Of a stretch of 64,000 nucleotides of DNA, positions 53,533-62,736 are shown piece after piece. The stretch's first letter is position 1; every line of letters starts with the position of its first letter. The notes below the pieces were generated by a model. It worked only from the letters and a program-made list of their open reading frames with translations. It was not told the DNA's origin and did not search any database. A program made the translations under genes and the position numbers. Source of the DNA: an uncultured Lachnospiraceae bacterium (GTDB lineage: Bacteria; Bacillota; Clostridia; Lachnospirales; Lachnospiraceae); NCBI GenBank assembly GCA_902765725.1, contig CACXAT010000012.1:44789-108788 (forward strand). The letters are read 5' to 3'.

Positions 53533-54801
53533 TCAGTCCCGGCCATAGCGAGCTTTTTCATATTCAGCGTGCAGGGACTTCATCTGCTCAGTATCCGGAA
53601 GGCCTGCCAGTCTCTCGATCTGAGCCGGCGTCTCGCTGATCCCGGGAGCCTCCCCGCGGTACTGAAGGATCGTCTTCTTATAGCGCCTCCGTATACCGGA
53701 CAGGCGGACAGACCATGAGAAGGAAGACGGCCTGAGACTGATATGCTCATCCGAATCGCCCCAGCGATACACCTCTCCGGCCTCTTTTTCAATCCCCCTG
53801 AACTTCCTGGCCGCGCTCATCAGCAGCCGCAGCGCAATATAAACCGCAAGTCCGATGCAGAAGACCGAGACTACATTTTCTATAAATATAAGCAGATACT
53901 CAAGCCACGCAGGAGGCGGCGCCCCCGCATCCTCTCCCAGCATCCGCATCAGCTCCTCCATCAGATACTGCGTCCCCATGGCACCATAGCTGACAGCGCT
54001 CTCATCGGGCATGCCCCCGAAGGAAGGCATATCCAGAAACTGCCTTCCGCCAGCCGTCAGGACAGCACCGGCCGCAAACAGTCCCGCAGGAATCAGAAGG
54101 CCGAGAAGCTGCCGGTTCTTAAGCGAATGGATCCTGCCCGCAGGCACCCCCTTCACATGCTTTCTGTTCCCCAGATACTGTTCTCTTCCCCTGAACATCA
54201 GATAGGGAATGAACATGAAAAAGTACAGAACCGCAGCCGTCAGAGCCGCGTTCCCAAGGCCGCGGCTGTGGGCGAACATCGACAGGATATATACAGCCAG
54301 AATGCATACGAATACAAACCAGGAAGGCCCCGGGAGCAGTTTGCTCTCCTGGGTCCAGGACAGGTCCCCCTCCCGCTTCGACCGGATGCGGCTGTTTTCA
54401 TTGTAGCGCACAGACATCGCGTCAAATAAAAACAGCAGGAGGACCAGAAGCGCCGGAGGATACACACTCCCCTGCATCGTCAGCCCGGTCAGAGTGCCCA
54501 GACCGTACATGCCGACCATGGTACACACAAGCAGAGCCGTGCAGGTCAGAAGAAAGAAAAAGAACCGGGAGATCCTGGCCTGGGCAAGGTGCATCAGCGC
54601 GCCGGGCACGGCCAGCAGGAGCGACAGCAGATAGATGACAGCCAGTCTCCTGTCAGCTGCCGCCGCGGCCCCGGCCTCCATCCCGGAGATCGGGATCAGG
54701 GCAGACAGAGGCATCAGAAGCGCCAGCGGCACGATTATGTGCAGCCGCCTGAAGCCCTCCGTATAAAGCTCTGATATAGTTTTTACGCTGTCTTTTTCCA
54801 T
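53533..54801 (-). CDS. Membrane protein with C-terminal DUF4129-like segment (TgpA-like)
   Basis: A 422-residue protein with about eight helices in residues 18-345 and a cytoplasmic C-terminus. The end (IRRRYKKTILQYRGEA; SETPAQIERLAGL; HAEYEKARYG) resembles DUF4129, found at the end of TgpA transglutaminase-like proteins. No transglutaminase Cys-His-Asp core is visible. It follows MoxR and DUF58 genes, the usual companions of such proteins. The function is unknown; a role in envelope-protein assembly is inference. Confidence 0.65.
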   Translation of the reverse strand: MEKDSVKTISELYTEGFRRLHIIVPLALLMPLSALIPISGMEAGAAAAADRRLAVIYLLSLLLAVPGALMHLAQARISRFFFFLLTCTALLVCTMVGMYGLGTLTGLTMQGSVYPPALLVLLLFLFDAMSVRYNENSRIRSKREGDLSWTQESKLLPGPSWFVFVCILAVYILSMFAHSRGLGNAALTAAVLYFFMFIPYLMFRGREQYLGNRKHVKGVPAGRIHSLKNRQLLGLLIPAGLFAAGAVLTAGGRQFLDMPSFGGMPDESAVSYGAMGTQYLMEELMRMLGEDAGAPPPAWLEYLLIFIENVVSVFCIGLAVYIALRLLMSAARKFRGIEKEAGEVYRWGDSDEHISLRPSSFSWSVRLSGIRRRYKKTILQYRGEAPGISETPAQIERLAGLPDTEQMKSLHAEYEKARYGRD

Positions 54802-54849
54802 AACCGATTATCTATCCGGGAACGCTGTCGATATCCCCGCCGCGATGCA

Positions 54850-56037
54850 TCATGCCGGCGGCACACTGTCAGCACCAGCAAAGCTCCCCGGGGAAGCGGA
54901 CCTCGGTGTGTCAGCATAGGGCAGAATATACAGATTCTCCTGCTGCTCCCTCCGCCTTCCCTGGGCGGACCTGACCGCCGTCACGAAGAGGCCGCTCTGC
55001 TGCCCGGACAGCAGCGCAAGCATACTGTTTCGGAGCGCCGGCGTATCAAAGGCACTGAAAAACACACAGACCCGATCCGTCTGCCTTCCCCTGCTCTCTT
55101 CTGATGACTTCTCAATCAGATCTGAAAATGTAATCTTATTTATTTTCTCAAAATCAGAAGCCAGGAACTCTTCCAGCTGTGTCAGTGCATCCGCGCTGCG
55201 GCCGATGGTAAAGGACGTATACCCTCTGTCCTTTGCAGCAATGTTCACATAAAACTTCACAGCCTCCTGGCGCGAAGCCAGATTCCGGGCCAGGGACGCG
55301 GCAGCGCAGAGCGCCAGTTCCCGAAGATCCTCCGAGAAGGGGATGTTCTCATCCATCGACACATCCAGAAAGATGCTCAGATCAAGCGACGTGACGGAGG
55401 CAAAGGTATTGACCATCAGCTCCCCCGTGCGGGCAGTCGCCTTCCAGTTGACCGCCTTCGTCGGATCCTGCGGAGCATACTGCCGGATGGACGAAAATAC
55501 GAAGGGATCCTCATACAGCCGCCTGGCACTCTCCCGCTCACCCAGCAGCGAATCCAGAACCCTCAGCACAGGCCTCAGGTCCACCTGCCTTGCATAGACA
55601 TACATCCCGGACAGACTTCCCACATCCGGCTCGTCCAGGATATAGTCCCCTCTGAACAGGAGGGAAGGTGCGTGAATACTCAGCTGATCCGGACAGTAGT
55701 ATCCGCGCTTAATACCCTCGACCCGGTAGCGCCGAACAATCCGCTCCATCCCTTCGACAGCAAAGAGATCTCTCTTATATACATAGTCACTTTTCTGTAT
55801 GTTTTCCGCATCGACAAATGCCACGCCCCTGGGCAGCCTGAATCCGATCTCTGTCAGAGGAACCGCCTGTCTCTTGCGGTTCTCGATCTCCTCTGTCAGC
55901 TCGCACTGCTCTCCCTGGAAGATATGGGGCCTTGAAAATGAAACCCGCACGGTCAGAGCCCTCGGCCACGTTCTGGCATACCGGTAACCATACAGAAGAA
56001 GGAGCAGACCTGCCCCGATCAGAAATACAGCGATCAT
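54850..56037 (-). CDS. DUF58 domain-containing protein
   Basis: A 395-residue protein. Residues 1-20 are a membrane helix (MIAVFLIGAGLLLLLYGY). Residues about 30-150 form a beta-rich domain. DUF58 begins near residue 180 with RLYEDPFVFSSIRQYAPQDPTKAVNWKATARTG, followed by a von Willebrand-A-like segment (SLDLSIFLDVSMDEN). It is a common partner of MoxR ATPases. The start is four bases after the MoxR stop. The exact role is unknown. Confidence 0.85.
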   Translation of the reverse strand: MIAVFLIGAGLLLLLYGYRYARTWPRALTVRVSFSRPHIFQGEQCELTEEIENRKRQAVPLTEIGFRLPRGVAFVDAENIQKSDYVYKRDLFAVEGMERIVRRYRVEGIKRGYYCPDQLSIHAPSLLFRGDYILDEPDVGSLSGMYVYARQVDLRPVLRVLDSLLGERESARRLYEDPFVFSSIRQYAPQDPTKAVNWKATARTGELMVNTFASVTSLDLSIFLDVSMDENIPFSEDLRELALCAAASLARNLASRQEAVKFYVNIAAKDRGYTSFTIGRSADALTQLEEFLASDFEKINKITFSDLIEKSSEESRGRQTDRVCVFFSAFDTPALRNSMLALLSGQQSGLFVTAVRSAQGRRREQQENLYILPYADTPRSASPGSFAGADSVPPA

Positions 56038-56041
56038 CTTC

Positions 56042-56998
56042 TCATCTTCTCCAGTCTTCGGTCGGAACCTCCACACCGGACACCGCCATGCGCACACGCT
56101 CCTCCTTCTCTCTCACGGAGGAGATTCCCTCTGCCAGGCAGCGGTGGACCAGGACCGGATACGTGACAGCCCTGATATCCTCCGGGACCACATAGTCCCT
56201 TCCCTGCACAAGGGCATAGCCCTGGGATGCGCGGACAAGAGCCAGCGTCCCTCTCGGGCTGACTCCCTGCGGCATGGATCCGGAAGTGCCGGTCCTGGTG
56301 CGGTGCACCAGCTGCGCCACATACCTGCGCAGGTCATCATGCACAAACACTTTCCGGCAGTCCTCTCTGACAGTGCGGATCTCCTGCATCTGCGCCACGC
56401 GTTCCAGATGCTCCAGCGGCTGATCTTCGATAAACCGCCCGATCATGGCGATCTCCTCTTCCTCCGTCATGCTGCCCATCCCGATCTTCATAAGGAACCG
56501 GTCCAGCTGCGCTTCCGGAAGCGGATAGGTCCCCAGAGTCTCCGCCGGATTCTGCGTCGCCATAACGAAAAAGGGCTCTTCCAGCTTCCTGGTCTCACCG
56601 TCCACCGTCACCTGGCCCTCCGCCATACACTCGAGCAGAGCCGACTGCGTCCTGGGAGTAGCCCGGTTGATCTCATCCGCCAGCAGGATATTCGCGAAAA
56701 CCGGACCCGGACGGAACACAAACCTGGACTTCTCCTGGTTGTAATAATTCAGACCCGTCACGTCACTGGGAAGAAGATCCGGCGTAAACTGGATCCTGGA
56801 GAAAGCAAGACCGGCAGAAGCAGCAAGGCTCCTGGCCAGCACCGTCTTCCCCGTCCCAGGCACATCCTCGATCAGCACATGGCCGCCCGCCGCCAGAGAC
56901 GCCAGAAGGAGCCGGACCGTCTCCTCTCTTCCGATCATCACCTTCGATATATTGCACTGTATCCTGGAAAGAACCTCAGAACTGCTTGAAAAACTCAT
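56042..56998 (-). CDS. MoxR family AAA ATPase
   Basis: A 318-residue AAA+ ATPase: Walker A EDVPGTGKT near residue 45, Walker B ILLADEINRATPRTQ, sensor 1 FVMATQNPAE and the C-terminal lid SPRGTLALVRASQGYAL. MoxR proteins act as chaperones that mature or activate partner protein complexes. The start is uncertain: ATG at 56998 with GGTGG upstream is used, while GTG at 57007 is also open. It is the first of MoxR-DUF58-DUF4129-like. Confidence 0.9.
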   Translation of the reverse strand: MSFSSSSEVLSRIQCNISKVMIGREETVRLLLASLAAGGHVLIEDVPGTGKTVLARSLAASAGLAFSRIQFTPDLLPSDVTGLNYYNQEKSRFVFRPGPVFANILLADEINRATPRTQSALLECMAEGQVTVDGETRKLEEPFFVMATQNPAETLGTYPLPEAQLDRFLMKIGMGSMTEEEEIAMIGRFIEDQPLEHLERVAQMQEIRTVREDCRKVFVHDDLRRYVAQLVHRTRTGTSGSMPQGVSPRGTLALVRASQGYALVQGRDYVVPEDIRAVTYPVLVHRCLAEGISSVREKEERVRMAVSGVEVPTEDWRR

Positions 56999-57058
56999 CT
57001 CATCCACCCTGATCCGCAGATCCGCCGCTCACTGATCCGCCATCCACTGGTCCGTCGT

Positions 57059-59353
57059 TCACTGGTTGTCATCCACCGGTCCGACGCCCGACAGAAGATA
57101 CGCGAAACCTTCCTTCAGATACGGCAGATAGAAGGAAGAACTGTGTTCACCGTTATCGATCTCAAATACATGCGGCACGCCCAGCTTATCCAGATATTTC
57201 TCCACTGTCATATGCTCGATGTCAAAGGTATACATATCGTGGTTGCCGCAGATCATATAGATCTTATAGGCCTGAAGCTGCTGCGCATCCATCCGGAGCA
57301 GTTTCACCATGCTGCCGGAATAATTCAGAGCGCCATAGATATCCAGGATCCCCGCATACAGCTCCGGATGGTCGATGGCATTGAGCCATGCGCCGCCACC
57401 TCCCATGGATTCTCCGGCAATAAACCTGTATTCCCGCTCGGGCACGGTCCTCAGCGAACCGTCCACCTCAGCGATCAGGTCCTCATTCAGCATAGTCGCA
57501 AAGGGCCCGGTCCACCAGCTTGCCTTCTGGCTGTGTCCGTCATTGGGGAAGATCACGATGCAGGGCGGGATCTGCCCGGAAGCGATCCCCTCGTCAAGAA
57601 GCTCCGGTACCCCTGCAATCTCAAAGGACTTGCCCGTCGAACCGTATCCGTGCAGCATGTAGACTGTCGGATAGCGGCTGGAAGATTCATAATATCCTTC
57701 CGGAAGATAGACCCTGTACTCGATCTCCTGCCCTCTGAGCGCTTCTGATGAAAATGAAGTCGCGTAGAATCTCTCCCCGGACTCCTGGGGGTCTGCCTTC
57801 TCCTTCACAGCCTCGATCCGGATCGGCCCCGCGTACCAGCCGCCGGCGCCGCTTCCGTTGCACACCCGTACCGCGATCGTATTGGTCCCCTGCACCAGCA
57901 GGTCCTCCGGGATCGCATAGATCCGCTCCACATCCCAGGGATTGGAACGGTCATAGGCTCCTCCCTCTTTCTCGATTCCGGTCGAGCCCACACGCACGCC
58001 ATTGATATAGATCTCATCCGCCTCATCGATCATCCCGGCGTCAATCTGCAGACCTGCGGTATCGAACCCCTCCGGAACCTCAAAGGTGCGCACATACCAG
58101 GCATAGCCCGCATAATAAGGGTTGCCCTTCAGACAGGCGGCAAAGTCCGCACTCCACCAGTCAAGCCCCGGCCGGACCACATCCCACGAAGTCCAGTCCG
58201 CCTTCTCCAGAGCGTCGATACCATCCGTTCCGGCAGCTATGTTAAAGAACCAGTCCCCCTCAAGATCGATCAGCCGGCCATCACCCGTCAGAACAGAAGG
58301 AACCGCGGCAGCCTCCGACTCTGTCTCTGCCGAAAGAGCCTGGCCTTCCGCAGGTTCGGCCTCTGTCTCTGCGGAAGAAAACTGGTCCCAGCCCAGATCC
58401 GCCTCCGTCTCTGCCAGAAGGGCCTGGCCCCCGTCAGGTTCTGCCTCCGTCTCTGCGGAAGATGCCTTCTCAGTGACAGCATGAACAAAATGAACCGAGA
58501 AGCGGTTCAGGGAACGGGACAGATTATCGATATACGTCCCATAATGCGCATAGGTCCTGGCGGAATACTCGAACACAGAGTAGTCCCAGGCACTCGCACT
58601 GTGGCTGGCCAGCAGGCTGTCATTTCGAAACAGAGCCGCAATATCATAAGAGCCGCCCTCCGCAGACGCCTCCATGCTGTCACTGTTCATGTCCAGGTAG
58701 GTGTAATACTGCGACACCCACTGAGTCTGGGCCTTATAGGGAGCATCCACCTCATCCTCCAAAAGAGAATAGATACTTCCATAGCGCTCCAGGTACCTGT
58801 TATTGTCCGAAGTGAAATCCCCGTCGTGGCTTCCTATCGCAGAGAACAGGACCGGCTCCTTCTGAAGACTGCCCTCTCTGTCAGAATACCCGAGAAGAAA
58901 TGCAAGATACGCGCCTGTCCCGGTCCCGACAACACCCCTCATGGAGCAGTCCGCACTCACACTGTAGTTCTCCTCCACCAGCGATATAGCCGATTCGATC
59001 TGCGACCACGGATCCCCGTCACCGGTGAGCTCCGGAAAAACAGCGACCATATCCATGATCGTTCCGTCCTCCTCCAGCCGGCGCACCTCTTCACCGACCC
59101 CGTCCGACAGATACTGCATGACACTGAACCCGTCTTTGGGCATGAAATAAACAGACGGATATACATGCGACGGATCATAGTCCTCCGGAACCGATACATA
59201 GATCTTCCGGCCATCCGTCCCCTCCAGCTCCTGATACACCCGGTTTGAATAGACGCTGGCAGCTTCAGAGGGCTCTGCCCATGCGAGAGCCGGAAGCATA
59301 GCTGCACCCAGCATCACTGCCGCAAGTGCTGCACATACAGCTTCGTGTTTCAT
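57059..59353 (-). CDS. Exported two-domain esterase with jelly-roll insert and acidic linker
   Basis: A 764-residue secreted protein. Residues 1-26 are a signal peptide. Residues about 35-295 are an esterase-D-like alpha/beta-hydrolase domain whose nucleophile elbow reads GTGTG (143-147), so serine is missing. Residues about 298-345 are ETEAE repeats. Residues about 350-525 are a galactose-binding-like jelly roll, as in GH2 N-domains (WYVRTFEVPEGF; GTNTIAVRVCNGSG). Residues about 535-760 are a second esterase domain with intact GESMG (Ser649), likely Asp706 and His737. It may deacylate plant or wall polysaccharides. The gene lies 60 bases before MoxR. Confidence 0.85.
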   Translation of the reverse strand: MKHEAVCAALAAVMLGAAMLPALAWAEPSEAASVYSNRVYQELEGTDGRKIYVSVPEDYDPSHVYPSVYFMPKDGFSVMQYLSDGVGEEVRRLEEDGTIMDMVAVFPELTGDGDPWSQIESAISLVEENYSVSADCSMRGVVGTGTGAYLAFLLGYSDREGSLQKEPVLFSAIGSHDGDFTSDNNRYLERYGSIYSLLEDEVDAPYKAQTQWVSQYYTYLDMNSDSMEASAEGGSYDIAALFRNDSLLASHSASAWDYSVFEYSARTYAHYGTYIDNLSRSLNRFSVHFVHAVTEKASSAETEAEPDGGQALLAETEADLGWDQFSSAETEAEPAEGQALSAETESEAAAVPSVLTGDGRLIDLEGDWFFNIAAGTDGIDALEKADWTSWDVVRPGLDWWSADFAACLKGNPYYAGYAWYVRTFEVPEGFDTAGLQIDAGMIDEADEIYINGVRVGSTGIEKEGGAYDRSNPWDVERIYAIPEDLLVQGTNTIAVRVCNGSGAGGWYAGPIRIEAVKEKADPQESGERFYATSFSSEALRGQEIEYRVYLPEGYYESSSRYPTVYMLHGYGSTGKSFEIAGVPELLDEGIASGQIPPCIVIFPNDGHSQKASWWTGPFATMLNEDLIAEVDGSLRTVPEREYRFIAGESMGGGGAWLNAIDHPELYAGILDIYGALNYSGSMVKLLRMDAQQLQAYKIYMICGNHDMYTFDIEHMTVEKYLDKLGVPHVFEIDNGEHSSSFYLPYLKEGFAYLLSGVGPVDDNQ

Positions 59354-59371
59354 ATGCCACAGCCTCCATCT

Positions 59372-60364
59372 CTACATCACATCACGGATAACGCGCTCTG
59401 CATTCTTCCAGAAGATCTTTTCCACCTCATCCTGTGTGTACCCGTTATCCAGAAGAAGATTCGCAAGCTTCGGATAATCCTGCGGTCCCTTCATCCTCGG
59501 CCGGCAGCTCCTGCCGATCCCGTCAAAATCAGACCCCAGGGCGATGCAGTCGATCCCGCCCACATCCCTGATATGTCCGATGTGAGCCAGATAATCCTCG
59601 ACACGACTCTCCGTCGCCTGGTTATACAGAAACAGCGGGTACTGGTTCAGCCCCATCACTCCGCCCTTCTGCGCCAGGGTGCGGATCATCTCATCCGTCA
59701 TATTGCGCGGATGGCTGCAGATCGCCCTGCAGTTCGAATGGCTGGCGACAAATGGCTTCTTCGATATCTCGGCAACGTCCCTGAACCCTCCATCGGAAAG
59801 ATGACTCACATCGATCAGGATCCCGAGACGGTTCATCTCCGCGACCGCCTCCCTGCCAAATTCCGTAAGCCCCCTGTCCATTCTCTCCTGGGACACCATC
59901 TTTCCTCCGGGCGTATTGGGGTATCCGAAGCAATTCTCGTAATTCCAGGTAAGCGTGATGAGCCGGACTCCCAGACGATGGTACAGCTCCAGCCGCTTCA
60001 TATCTCCATTGATATCCCGGCCGTCCTCGATCGTCAGGAAGGCCCCGATCTTCCCCTCGGCACCCGCCTTCTCCAGATCCGCTGCATCTTTGCACAGCAT
60101 GATCTGGTCCGGATGCAGACTGCAAGTATTGTGAAGGATACCCGCCAGCCTCCTGATATGCTTCCAGTCCCCTTCATACAGACCGCCCAGCGTCTTCACC
60201 GTCGGGAGCTTCGGAAGGCAGATCGCGAAAAACTGAGCCTTCGCCCCGCCCTTCTTTAACTTTACGACATCCAGCATCTCCAGCGGAAGCTGAAACAGAT
60301 CATGCTGGAAATGCATATTTGCCTGCGTCAGTGTGTCGCAGTGCATATCTATAAACGGAATCAT
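59372..60364 (-). CDS. Membrane-dipeptidase family M19 peptidase
   Basis: A 330-residue zinc peptidase of the renal dipeptidase family. Metal-binding motifs are DMHCDTL at residue 6, a glutamate in LTIEDGRDING, LIDVSHLSDGGF, ASHSNCRAICSHPRN and LGSDFDGIG. There is no signal peptide, so it is cytosolic, as for other clostridial members. It cleaves dipeptides, including D-amino-acid-containing ones in some relatives. It lies 18 bases upstream of the esterase gene. Confidence 0.92.
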   Translation of the reverse strand: MIPFIDMHCDTLTQANMHFQHDLFQLPLEMLDVVKLKKGGAKAQFFAICLPKLPTVKTLGGLYEGDWKHIRRLAGILHNTCSLHPDQIMLCKDAADLEKAGAEGKIGAFLTIEDGRDINGDMKRLELYHRLGVRLITLTWNYENCFGYPNTPGGKMVSQERMDRGLTEFGREAVAEMNRLGILIDVSHLSDGGFRDVAEISKKPFVASHSNCRAICSHPRNMTDEMIRTLAQKGGVMGLNQYPLFLYNQATESRVEDYLAHIGHIRDVGGIDCIALGSDFDGIGRSCRPRMKGPQDYPKLANLLLDNGYTQDEVEKIFWKNAERVIRDVM

Positions 60365-60406
60365 ACCTGCCTCCTCTTATACGGCTCAGGCAAACAGCCC
60401 ATCCTC

Positions 60407-61000
60407 TTACTCAGGTTTGAGGGAACCCTTCTCCACATTCCGGTCAATGATCTTCTTCATGTATTCCCAGATCTGCTCCGACCCTTCCGCAGTGTGGGTG
60501 TTGCGCTTCTCAACCTGCGACCGGGCGACCCCATTCTGTCTCCAGTCGTTACCTTCGTTGGAATCATTCAGAAGCATCGGCTGTAGATTATCCATCACGT
60601 GGGCGAATCTGGCCTCCGGCGTCTTCCCTTCCTCAAATTCCTTCCACAGGTCCTCAAGATAAGTACCCTGATCCTCCGGAAGGATATGGTATAGGCGCTC
60701 CGCTGCAGCAAGCTCCCGCTCATGAGCTGTCTTCTGCGCCTCGGGATCATAGGCATAGGAATCCCCTGCGTCAATCTCCACCACATCGTGCAGAAGCACC
60801 ATCAGCATCGTCCTGGCTACGTCAAACTTCTCATTGGCATACTCACTCAGAAGCCACGTCATGGCAGCCAGATGCCAGGCATGCTCCGCGTCATTTTCCC
60901 TTCTGCCATTGTCACTCAGATGAGTCCTCCGAAGAATGTTCTTCTCTTTATCCAGCTCCAGAATGAACCTGACCTGGCGCTCGAACCGCTCCATATCCAT
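60407..61000 (-). CDS. HD domain-containing hydrolase (YfbR/HDDC2-like)
   Basis: A 197-residue HD-fold phosphohydrolase. The start MDMERFERQVRF (61000) is chosen because AGGAGG is eight bases upstream; the ATG two codons earlier is too close. Metal ligands are seen at RRTHLSDNGRREND followed by AEHAWHLA, then LLHDVVEIDAGDS. Relatives dephosphorylate deoxynucleoside 5'-monophosphates. It lies 13 bases after the MGMT-like gene, in one transcript. Confidence 0.88.
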   Translation of the reverse strand: MDMERFERQVRFILELDKEKNILRRTHLSDNGRRENDAEHAWHLAAMTWLLSEYANEKFDVARTMLMVLLHDVVEIDAGDSYAYDPEAQKTAHERELAAAERLYHILPEDQGTYLEDLWKEFEEGKTPEARFAHVMDNLQPMLLNDSNEGNDWRQNGVARSQVEKRNTHTAEGSEQIWEYMKKIIDRNVEKGSLKPE

Positions 61001-61013
61001 ACTCATTTCCTCC

Positions 61014-61337
61014 TCAGAAAACCCTCTTCCTCCACTGGAATCGTTCCATATCGACAAGCCCCTGCTCATTGAATTCCACACCTTCCGCCTCAAGGAGCGC
61101 AACCTGCCGGTTCTCCCCTCCGAATGCAAATGCCTTTGAAGGACGTCCTTCCCGGTTGACGACCCTGAAGCAGGGAATATGGTCCGGATCCGGATTCGCA
61201 TGCAGCGCGTATCCAACAACCCTCGCCCATCTGGGATTGCCCGCAAGTGCGGCAATCTGCCCATAAGTCGCGACCCTGCCATAGGGAATCTGCTTCACGA
61301 CTTCATAGATCCTGTCAAATGAACTGCCCTGTTCCAT
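61014..61337 (-). CDS. MGMT family protein (alkyltransferase-like)
   Basis: A 107-residue single domain of the O6-alkylguanine-DNA alkyltransferase C-terminal fold (FDRIYEVVKQIPYGRVATYGQIA; RVVGYALHANP). The active-site motif reads IPCFRVV, keeping the cysteine but with Phe in place of the usual His of PCHRV. Full enzymes need that His. It may be an alkyltransferase-like lesion-binding protein or an enzyme with altered activity. The start at 61337 has GGGAG six bases upstream. Confidence 0.85.
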   Translation of the reverse strand: MEQGSSFDRIYEVVKQIPYGRVATYGQIAALAGNPRWARVVGYALHANPDPDHIPCFRVVNREGRPSKAFAFGGENRQVALLEAEGVEFNEQGLVDMERFQWRKRVF

Positions 61338-61438
61338 ACCTATCTCCCGCCGGCTTTCAGCTGCCGGCATCTGTCTGTCTGCTTTCATCTCCCGGCATAT
61401 ATCTGTCCGCTTTCATCTCCCGGCTATCAGCTGCCGGG

Positions 61439-62281
61439 TCAGCAGACAATATTCCTCAGCGAACCGATTCCCTCGATCCTGCACTCCACCACGTCCCCTT
61501 CATTCAGGAAGGTCGGAGGCGTCAGGCCCATGCCTACGCCCGCCGGAGTGCCGGTGGCAATAATCGTTCCTGCCTGCAGAGTCATCCCCTCCGACAGCAT
61601 CGAGATGATCTCAGGAATGTCCGCGATAAGGTTCCGGGTATTGGAATCCTGGCGCGTCTCACCATTTACCAGACAGCTGATCCCCAGCGCCGGCGGAAAT
61701 GCAATCGCATCCGCACTTACAATGCACGGGCCCATCGGCGTAAAGCCATCCAGACTCTTGCCGAAATACCACTGCTTATGCCGGGTCTGCAGATTCCTCG
61801 CGCTGACATCATTGACAATGGTATATCCGAAGATGTAGTCCTGTACATCCTCCCTCTTCACATTCCGCGCGTCCCTGCCGATGATCACGCCCAGCTCGCA
61901 CTCATAGTCCAGAGAATCCACAAGTCCCCTGTAAGAAGGAATACCTGCCTCCGGTCCCTGAGAATAATTCACCCTCTTGGAGAAGAAGATCGGATACGGA
62001 CGCTCTCCGCCAAAAGCCTCACTGGAGAACCGGTCCGCCTCCACCGCATGCGCCGCATAGTTGATGCCCAGGCAGATCACATCCTGCTTCGGCCTCGGGA
62101 TCGGAGAGAGGATCTTCACATCCTCTCCGGTCCTTGGAGCATCCCCGGGGATCTCGCAGATCCCGCCCTGCGCGATCAGATCATTCATATCCGCAAAACG
62201 GGAGAGAATAAACAGTTCCCTGCCATCTGCGCTCGCAGCAACTCTCTCCTTACCATTCACTTCGATCGTATAATATCTCAT
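61439..62281 (-). CDS. Fumarylacetoacetate hydrolase family protein
   Basis: A 280-residue enzyme. An N-terminal beta part is followed by the FAH catalytic domain from about residue 65 (DVICLGINYAAHAVEADRF). Metal ligands are the glutamates in DYECELGVIIG and the aspartate in IVNDVSARNLQ, with the conserved GTPAGVGMG at the end. Family members cut C-C bonds of acyl-pyruvates such as 2-hydroxyhepta-2,4-diene-1,7-dioate derivatives. The actual substrate is unknown. Its start overlaps the phosphatase stop by four bases. Confidence 0.92.
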   Translation of the reverse strand: MRYYTIEVNGKERVAASADGRELFILSRFADMNDLIAQGGICEIPGDAPRTGEDVKILSPIPRPKQDVICLGINYAAHAVEADRFSSEAFGGERPYPIFFSKRVNYSQGPEAGIPSYRGLVDSLDYECELGVIIGRDARNVKREDVQDYIFGYTIVNDVSARNLQTRHKQWYFGKSLDGFTPMGPCIVSADAIAFPPALGISCLVNGETRQDSNTRNLIADIPEIISMLSEGMTLQAGTIIATGTPAGVGMGLTPPTFLNEGDVVECRIEGIGSLRNIVC

Positions 62282-62736
62282 GCCCGTTCCCTTTCCTTCT
62301 GAATCAGCGCATCCAGACTGCGGTCAAGATCATCATAGGTCTTCGCAAAATCCCCTGTGTACCAGGGATCCGCAACCTCACGCTCCAGGCCGATATAAGT
62401 AAGCATCTTCCTGAACTTGCCATCCGGATCCTCACCAAGGATCCGGGCCATATTTCTCATATTCCAGTCATCCATCCCGATCAGCAGATCGTACCTGTCA
62501 TAATCCTCCCGGACGATCTGTCTGGCCCTGTGATGCCCGAAGGGAATCCCCTTCTGGGTCAGCATCCTCTTCGCAGGAGGATACATCTCATTCCCAATCT
62601 CCTCCCGCGAAGTCGCCGCTGAATCCGCATAAAACTGATCCTCCAGACCAAGCCTGAGGACCTTCTCCTTAAACATATATTCCGCCATGACAGAACGGCA
62701 GATATTGCCGTGGCAAATGAATAAAATTTTTATCAT
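62278..62736 (-). CDS. Low-molecular-weight protein-tyrosine phosphatase
   Basis: A 152-residue enzyme with the P-loop CHGNICRS at residues 8-15 and the general-acid motif DPWYTGDF. It removes phosphate from tyrosine (or arginine) residues. The ATG lacks any purine-rich ribosome site; the upstream sequence GGCAAAAAATTGC belongs to the region next to the recombinase remnant. The native promoter and ribosome site may have been displaced by that element. Confidence 0.93.
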   Translation of the reverse strand: MIKILFICHGNICRSVMAEYMFKEKVLRLGLEDQFYADSAATSREEIGNEMYPPAKRMLTQKGIPFGHHRARQIVREDYDRYDLLIGMDDWNMRNMARILGEDPDGKFRKMLTYIGLEREVADPWYTGDFAKTYDDLDRSLDALIQKERERA

